Source of the DNA: Phoronis australis
Taxonomy: Eukaryota > Phoronida > Phoronidae
DNA length: 36,959 nt
Assembly (NCBI GenBank): GCA_002633005.1
Contig: NMRA01000121.1
Location: forward strand, 1 to 36,959
Direction: 5' to 3'
Each line of letters opens with the position of its first letter. The first letter of the stretch is position 1. Positions 31,501 through 36,959 of the stretch are shown here, piece after piece. The translations under genes and the position numbers were made by a program. The notes beneath the pieces are model-generated. The model was not told the DNA's origin, did not search any database, and saw nothing but the letters and a program-made list of their open reading frames with translations.

Positions 31501-34500
31501 CAGTCGTGTCCTAACACATTCCAGGTCATTTGAGAAATAGACCTATCGCACCCGCCAAAATACGGAGGTTGCCATTGTCATTACGTGCTCATATGCCTAC
31601 GGTCAATAGGCATGCATTTTCCGATATATATTCAGTGGTGGATGTAGAGGGGGTCAAGGGGGCCATACCCCCTACCCAAACTCCCAGAATCCATTTGGCA
31701 GGTGCTAATGTCTGACGGGAAAAATCCTGGTTAATGCTCTGCCCTGGTCCGCCCTAACTAAAATCCTGGATCCGCCCTTGATATTGCTAATTCTTTGTTA
31801 GAAGCTTTGAACTTACAGCCTTCCAACACTGCAGATATACCATTGCTGGACAGAAGTGTTCAACGTTAGTAGTTTGTGTGGCCGGGGCAGCTGCGGTTGG
31901 CCGCCAACTAAGCAAAGAGACACGCTTACAGCTTGGCTTATGCTTCTTGGCCACGAACAGGGAGTCTACGAAAGTGGCAGAAACACGTTTTAGACTACCG
32001 CACGGACTTCCGTTTACAGGGCATGTACATGTAACCTGGGAGTAATATGTATAGTCTTAGATTTTATGTCACGGACCCTGAGATTTTCCCAACCTGGGTA
32101 TGTGCATGATCATGTACATGTTTCTCTTAATAGACGTGTTCATGCTGGAAACCACACAGTTCGTGGCATTTGGAACACTTCTGGTATTTTCATAACCTCG
32201 AAACTTCCTTCGAATTTCCTTTTTTGATTGGGAAAACCTTGAGGGATGTCATATGACTATCAATATGGACAAAATTGGAGACTTGATTCTCAGGAGCCTT
32301 TTTATCTATCAACCCATGCTCTGAACCTTGGGAAGGAATTTCTGTAGGTTAATTCGCAGAGTGTTCTAACAGCTGCGTCATTGGACTGCAAAAAATCAGT
32401 CTGCACGTTCTGAAAGTGAAATATCTAAAGCACAGACACTACGAAAATACCCAAGATATTAATGTGAGCCAGAGTTGCGTCCTCTACGTGCAAGACACTG
32501 GCGAGGCTGGTGCTAGGATAAATTTTTCTGTTATGGAACTGAAATTCCATTTACAAGCCAACTAATTACTCCAGGGACCGCTGTTTTGCTAGAATATACG
32601 CTTCATGCAGTATGGTCCCGAGCATACTTGGAAAAGGCTTGCTGTTCACTTGCGATATTTTGTATTTGCGTCAGTGGCCTTGTTTGGTCTCGAGTGTCCT
32701 GAGATTACGGAATGTGCCACCGTCCTGCACTCTCTTCTGCAGTACCACTCTTCAAGGTTTAACTTACGAGATATTACTATCGCTTGCCCTTACTAATTTC
32801 TGTTTGTAAAACGCTGTCTGTACCTAGTTCAGATGAGGATGACACAGGTACACTGTTTTATTTCGTACCTAGATTTTCAACCTCCATAAAAATGGTTATT
32901 CTCAGAGATGCATAAGCAGGCTTGCCCCTTGATAGTGCTCTTTTATTTGCAGATACATGGATTAGAGGGAACAAATGGAAATATCCTGGATATCTGGATC
33001 AAGATGAGATATCACTGCACCGTCTCTCCGATCCAATCCAAGCTCGCTATGTGCGTGTCCACCCTGTCAAATGGCATTGGCACCCATCTCTCCGCTGGGA
33101 AGTATACGGCACAGACTGCTCAGGTAAATTGTATAGCCCTTGTGCTAGCTGACAACTACACGCGTCCTGTTTAAATCAGGGTATAATGTTCAACGTGGCA
33201 GTAATTAAACACAGTTGAAAAACAAAGTGTTCCTACCAAGCCTGTAGTCTAGACTGGCGCAGGTGTAAGTAGTATGTAAATGAATTTCTTAACAATCATG
33301 TGACATTTCATTCAAGAACATGTCTCCTGATTTGTAACTCAGTGTTTTAAAACTCCTGCTGTTTGAACTCGGTATTCAATCCTCACCTACATCATGGTTT
33401 GCGTGGATAACTGTTTGTTTTGCATTTGGTGACCACAGCAGGCAAAAGTTTGAGCCAGACCTCCAAATTTCGAGTTTTGGCATGATATCTCGAGTTTCAA
33501 CTAAAACGAGCAGCCCGAATCTAAGGCTCACAGAAATGTTCGTCTGCGTAAACCATAACAGGCACACTTATCTCAAAATGGCAGAAAAGTAAAAGGGAGG
33601 GTAAAAATAATTTGAAGATTAGACCCCGATCCCTGGTATTGGATGTGAGGTGCCAATATCTTGGGATAGTATTTTGTTTCAGAACACAGCGAAATTGGTT
33701 ACATCGCATCACGAAATGGGGACGGCCTGATGGCTACTGGAAATGTACCCAAAATGAATCCTAGGTTTGCAGTTCTTGACTCAAGCTTAGCCTGGACGGC
33801 ATCAAAATCAAATGACAAAATGACAGTAAGTATTCCACTTATTAACAAAAGAAACTATATGTTTTCAACTTACGTTTGTCCGCCATGCTATGCGTACATT
33901 TTGTTGTTGTTTTTTTACGTTTACCGCCAAGCGACATAGTCATGAAAACCAATCACGTTGTGTTGTCAATAAAAGTAATAGTACACGTAATATTTTTAAT
34001 CGAATCTAACGCTATCTATTACGTGAAATGGCAAAAACTTTAAATGATATCCGAAGCGCTTAAGCCCGCTGATCCCTGATCAATTTCATTAGTTTCGGGA
34101 TCTGCAAGAATGTCCGAATCTGCATGGGCCGGGTGTTCAGAGCTTGGGATAACGGGTTATAAACGTAGAAAATCTGGACATGCTAAAATCTCTACAGATC
34201 GTAATGGCCTCCATTTTGAGATCTAAACAAGACTAAAACGATGTTATGATAAGTCTGAGTTCGAGACTAAACTGACCCCGGGAGACCAGTGCTGTCCTCG
34301 GGCCATGTGATCTGACGTCACCCTAGGGTTGGATCCCTACGTGTATTTGTATATTGTTGTTCCAGGGCTCCTATGAAAGTCTCTCACTGCTATATTGCAT
34401 CTGACCAAACACATCCTTTGTTACCAACAACAATAAGGTTGTTCAATAAACAATTGCTATTCTGATTCAGGGGTCTGTCTTATGAAAGAAACTAAAAATT

Positions 34501-35049
34501 TTTAAGATACAAATTTGTGTCTAGGCTCAAACCTAACAATCGCTGAAAAAAGTTTCATTGAGGTAATTATGAGGGCAGTACAGTCTAGAAATATTGTATA
34601 AAAATTATCTCAGTAACAACCCCTCATGTGCCAGGGACGTTGCAATATTGCTTAAATGAGATTTAATTTTTTAAGAAATAGTTATGTGGAACATAAGATC
34701 AAATTGTCGGCTTAAGAATTCAATCAGTTTCATGAAACAGACACTTGACTATTTCCCTGCCGACAGATTGACTTTGGCTATCCTCGTCCAGTGAACGCTA
34801 TCGCTACGCAAGGTAGTCCCGTGCAGGAGGATTGGATATATGAATATAAGCTATGGCATGGCAACACGACCAGCGCTCTAGTTGCGTACAACAACGGCAC
34901 TCTGCTGAATGCTAACGACAATCAAAACCTCGTTGTGATCCAGCCTCTGCAACAATTCACTGCCAGATATGTGCAACTCCAACCGGTCACCTATAAAAAC
35001 CAGCCAGCGTTAAGACTGGAGCTTTATGGACCACCAGCACCACTGAAAA
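28224..35049 (+). CDS. secreted coiled-coil protein with two discoidin (F5/8 type C) domains, 3' end not seen
   Basis: Six exons: 28224-28545, 29139-29329, 29841-29964, 32953-33123, 33683-33825 and 34767-35049, with AG/GT borders and donor phases 1, 0, 1, 1, 0, 1. They join to about 411 codons. Residues 1 to about 19 are a signal peptide, and about 26-100 a coiled-coil-prone segment (oligomerisation). Discoidin domain 1 is about 115-268, bracketed by Cys115 and Cys268 as in the family. Discoidin-like domain 2 is about 270-408 and lacks that Cys pair. Discoidin domains bind carbohydrates, lipids or matrix proteins, so an oligomeric lectin-like or adhesion protein outside the cell is the best inference. 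The last donor is phase 1 with no stop before it, so at least one more exon follows; I could not find it before the window end. Confidence 0.82.
29139..29329 (+). CDS. discoidin gene exon 2: start of domain 1
   Basis: Acceptor 'tatgtcttag', phase 1; donor caa|GTGAGC, phase 0. It encodes the opening Cys (A-K-A-C-T-P), 'VLTASSMWD', 'SPLNYNG', 'AWSSAS' and P-W-I-Q, all standard F5/8C positions. Confidence 0.87.
29841..29964 (+). CDS. discoidin gene exon 3: core of domain 1
   Basis: Acceptor 'actaacatttcag', phase 0; donor g|GTGAGA. It reads A-D-L-G-E-V-K-G-V-S-A-I-A-I-R-G-R, 'VTWYTLSYSSDGIKW'. This completes the 'W-I-Q-A-D-L-G' motif with exon 2 and carries the classic 'Y.L.YS.DG..W' strand. 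Confidence 0.88.
30675..30761. repeat. intronic hairpin, ~40-bp arms, 6-base loop
   Basis: Left arm 30675-30714 and right arm 30721-30761. The inner 23 bases on each side ('ggtttatgacatgggcaaaa...') pair almost perfectly and the outer parts with mismatches. It could be a MITE or a hairpin-RNA precursor. Confidence 0.75.
31640..31783. repeat. short dispersed element, minus copy
   Basis: Reverse complement matches 21251-21390 ('ggcggatccaggattttagt', 'gtcagacattagcac'). Together they define a ~140-bp family. Confidence 0.7.
32953..33123 (+). CDS. discoidin gene exon 4: end of domain 1
   Basis: Acceptor 'ttttatttgcag', phase 1; donor g|GTAAAT. It ends with 'IQARYVRVHPVKWHWHPSLR' and then W-E-V-Y-G-T-D-C, the family's terminal 'ARY.R..P..W....LR.E..GC' with the closing Cys. 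Confidence 0.88.
33683..33825 (+). CDS. discoidin gene exon 5: start of domain 2
   Basis: Acceptor 'attttgtttcag', phase 1; donor aca|GTAAGT, phase 0. It has E-H-S-E-I-G-Y-I-A-S-R-N-G-D-G and S-S-L-A-W-T-A-S-K. It follows the discoidin layout ('AW.AS') but has no opening Cys. Confidence 0.8.
33826..34766 (+). other. intron 5 of the discoidin gene
   Basis: No further exon or element was recognised between the donor at 33826 and the acceptor at 34766. Confidence 0.6.
34767..35049 (+). CDS. discoidin gene exon 6: end of domain 2
   Basis: Acceptor 'ttccctgccgacag', phase 0; donor a|GTAAGA, phase 1. It has I-D-F-G-Y-P-R-P-V-N-A-I-A-T-Q-G, 'YEYKLWHGN' and 'QFTARYVQLQPVTY' then L-R-L-E-L-Y-G. It matches the discoidin core and end motif except for the missing final Cys. 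There are N-T-T and N-G-T sequons. Confidence 0.85.
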
Positions 35050-35775
35050 GTAAGATATGATAATCACGTGATACTACTTCAACACAGTCATGATGGCATT
35101 CAACTGTTTTTCCAGATTTTGCCTGGGCTTGAAAAAAAAAGATTTTCGAGCTCCAACAGTTTGTTCCACAGGATGTACATAATCTGAAAATATGAACAGT
35201 ACATTGGGCGAAGACTACGTAACCTACATATGTAGCACAAAACTTAAAGAGGCATGGAACGCAAAAACTCCTCAAAAATATCTTTTAACAATTTCTGACG
35301 AATTACCATTTCGCAACGTCTAGTACAGACTAATTCACTTTCTCATGTGAATAAATATCCAGAAAAAAGTCACAGATTTTTGAAAAACGTCCAAATGAAA
35401 AACTCTGTGGTTACCACTGAGTTTCTAATCTCCATCCCACTTGTGATAAATGCGTTCACAGTCAGTTGATTGATGTCGCTTGCGGTCAAAGGTTACATTT
35501 TTCAAGGGAAAGGTGCTACGTCTATGTCTTGCCATAACAAATAAGGAGACTTGCTTTGCCGTGTAGGAGAAAAATCGACGAAATGGCGAGCAGTTGACAG
35601 ATCGTTTTTCTGAAATTTGGAACTAAAAGAAAATGCTTTGATATGAACAGACATTAGTAACCATTTCGAACAAACCGTAAAAATACATGGTGAGCAGGTT
35701 GAATTCTATTTCAGTGGCAGAGAACCTCTTTCAATATTGCAATTCAAACTGTTTGTCGCTTTACACGCCTCTTTA
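35050..35775 (+). other. intron or intergenic sequence after the last visible discoidin exon
   Basis: Follows a phase-1 donor. No matching acceptor with a credible reading frame was found here or further on. Confidence 0.4.
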
Positions 35776-35890
35776 AAATGCCCAGCCAACCCAGCAGGCG
35801 CTCATTCTTAATGAAATTGGGGGAAGGCAAATTCAACCGTGGCAAATTTAGCCGCGACTCAAAGAACTATTGAGTGCTACCTACGTCTTA
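35776..35890. repeat. second copy of the 1430-1700 repeat
   Basis: 'aaaatgcccagccaacccagc', 'attcttaatgaaattggggg', 'aaattcaaccgtggcaaatt' and 'actcaaagaactattgagtg' follow the order of 1430-1670, with fewer tandem units. Confidence 0.65.
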
Positions 35891-36642
35891 GACATCGATG
35901 TCGTTACAGGTTTTACATTACGACAATCGCGACCTGACTTTTATCAGTTTGGTGACAGCTCCCGTAGGGCTCAGTGTTGTGCAGTTTTGGCAGTACTTTA
36001 TATCTTGAGATAGCAATGTTAGCAATTATTTCCAACTTGCTATAACAACGCACATGTTGTTTCAGCTCAAGATTGTCTCTGGTGAAGTAACATCGAGCAT
36101 GGGATGACGTAGCTGCTGGTTCAATTTTTGTTTCCTTTCATGTAGATTCACTGTTAAGAAGTGTCAGCTTTCAGTCAGACATTCACAATGATATACTTGC
36201 CACTTAAGTTCCTATGAGCAATTCATGTATATTGTGTTTGTAGCTAACCTGACGGACCTTGAATTTTAACATAAAGTTCAAATCGAAGCTGTTGGAATCT
36301 TTATTTAACTACTGAAACAGAAAACACTGTCGCAGGCTTATCCTTAAAGGCGAAGGCAACCTTTTTGCATGTCACTTTCAGCTAAAATAAGGTTGGTTGG
36401 TTATCCTAGACATATTTTCCACTTAATTACAGCTTTTCGTAATTTTATAAATTACTCGTCCGCTACTCTGGAAGTGACGTTTTAGGAGGCAAGCGTTTCC
36501 CGCCACTTGGTTTTGCGTTGACTTTACCGTGCGAATCTGTTCTATTCTACTTTTGTTTGGTGCTGTTTCTCAACAATTGTCGCAACCACTTTCCATCGGC
36601 GAGTATTGTGCGGTAAGATAAGTTAGTAGAGAACTCAACTAA
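35891..36642. other. intergenic or intron, nothing recognised
   Basis: No gene or repeat supported. Confidence 0.4.
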
Positions 36643-36959
36643 GTTGGATTTAGGGATTGTTTAGTGTGTTGTAAGCTGAAAATAGCTGGAGTTGGTGACC
36701 CGTATCACAGTGACAGTAGTGTGAGTAACGGAGACCTTGTTCAGAGCAGTGGTGAAGAGGAATTTTTTCAAGGACATTCAGTGGGTGGGTACATGTTTGA
36801 GCCCGAGTATAACGAGGCAGAGTACGCACAGGCACAGGCAGCTGTTGAGAGAAACGAGGCGGCTACTGAGGACAGACGTGGTGACACATCTTGGTGCAAA
36901 TGCACTTTGTGCGTTGTTATGCCTACCTCAATGGAATGCTTGTGCTGTTCAGAGTTCGA
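36643..36959 (+). CDS. partial ORF with P2X7-ballast-like Cys motif, cut by window edge
   Basis: Open frame from a TAA at 36640-36642 to the window end. It is acidic and Ser-rich (G-D-P-Y-H-S-D-S-S), then 'GYMFEPEYNEAEYAQAQ', and near the end 'WCKCTLCVVMPTSMECLCC' followed by S-E-F. The W-C-x-C-x2-C...M-P-T-x2-E-C-x-C-C-x-E pattern is what invertebrate proteins with a P2X7-receptor cytoplasmic (ballast) domain show. The motif also turns up fused to transposon proteins, so it may be a host gene or part of a mobile element. The first in-frame ATG is at 36793. Upstream codons may belong to a spliced exon (possible acceptor 'attgtttag' at 36664), so the start is unresolved. Confidence 0.6.

Larger units (their letters stand above)
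29965..32952 (+). other. intron 3 of the discoidin gene (about 3 kb) with mobile sequences
   Basis: Holds a strong hairpin (30675-30761) and a dispersed element (31640-31783). Coding-like but stop-ridden stretches around 30350-31420 match no family I can name. Confidence 0.7.

Noticed and set aside
32908-33174. Alternative plus-strand ORFs over the discoidin exon 4
   Set aside because: Only the frame entered from the acceptor at 32952 gives the discoidin end motif; the others are frame shadows.
1-36959. CRISPR arrays, tRNA or rRNA genes, prokaryotic operons
   Set aside because: No direct-repeat/spacer pattern, cloverleaf or rRNA motif was seen; the sequence is clearly eukaryotic.

Overview
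Eukaryotic (metazoan) genomic DNA, about 60% A+T, with intron-split genes separated by long stretches of decayed transposable elements. Sushi/CCP-type domains carried on phase-1 exons, a coiled-coil plus discoidin secreted protein, LINE and mariner relics and many small inverted-repeat elements suggest a marine invertebrate. An amphioxus, hemichordate or cnidarian-like genome is my guess. The sequence does not settle the species.

Layout. (1) 1-1890: dispersed and tandem repeats, including a CCAAT-box array and a ~33-bp minisatellite. (2) 1898-7333, plus strand: the 3' part of a multi-exon gene for a cell-surface protein built of divergent sushi-like modules, ending in a Ser/Thr-rich stalk and a GPI-anchor-type tail. 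All internal exons are phase 1-1. Two exons encode an unusual six-cysteine module. (3) 7334-12200: no convincing gene; three diverged local repeat units, a 125-bp inverted-repeat element and a dispersed repeat. (4) 12222-15870: a broken LINE reverse-transcriptase element, split by a ~1.36-kb terminal-inverted-repeat element. (5) 17968-19965, minus strand: an intact single-exon coding sequence for a 665-aa secreted protein of unrecognised family, with a splice acceptor directly before its ATG and a candidate TATA promoter/leader exon 6.4 kb upstream (about 26373-26455). (6) 20100-27800: small mobile elements, a ~2.1-kb inverted repeat (22985-25060), a 21-bp minisatellite and a mariner relic cut by another copy of the inverted-repeat family. 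(7) 28224-35049, plus strand: six exons of a secreted protein with signal peptide, coiled coil and two discoidin (F5/8C) domains. The last donor is open, so the gene continues beyond the exons I can see. (8) 36643-36959, plus strand: the start of an ORF with a Cys-rich motif like the P2X7-receptor cytoplasmic (ballast) domain, cut by the window edge.

The three main genes all encode secreted or surface proteins built for extracellular binding (sushi modules, discoidin folds, a His-motif protein). No operon-like linkage is expected and none is claimed. The most unusual items are the GPI-anchored sushi-variant gene, with its six-Cys module and a pair of exons that cannot be spliced together without creating a stop, and the secreted HxH protein with bacterial-looking C-terminal chemistry.
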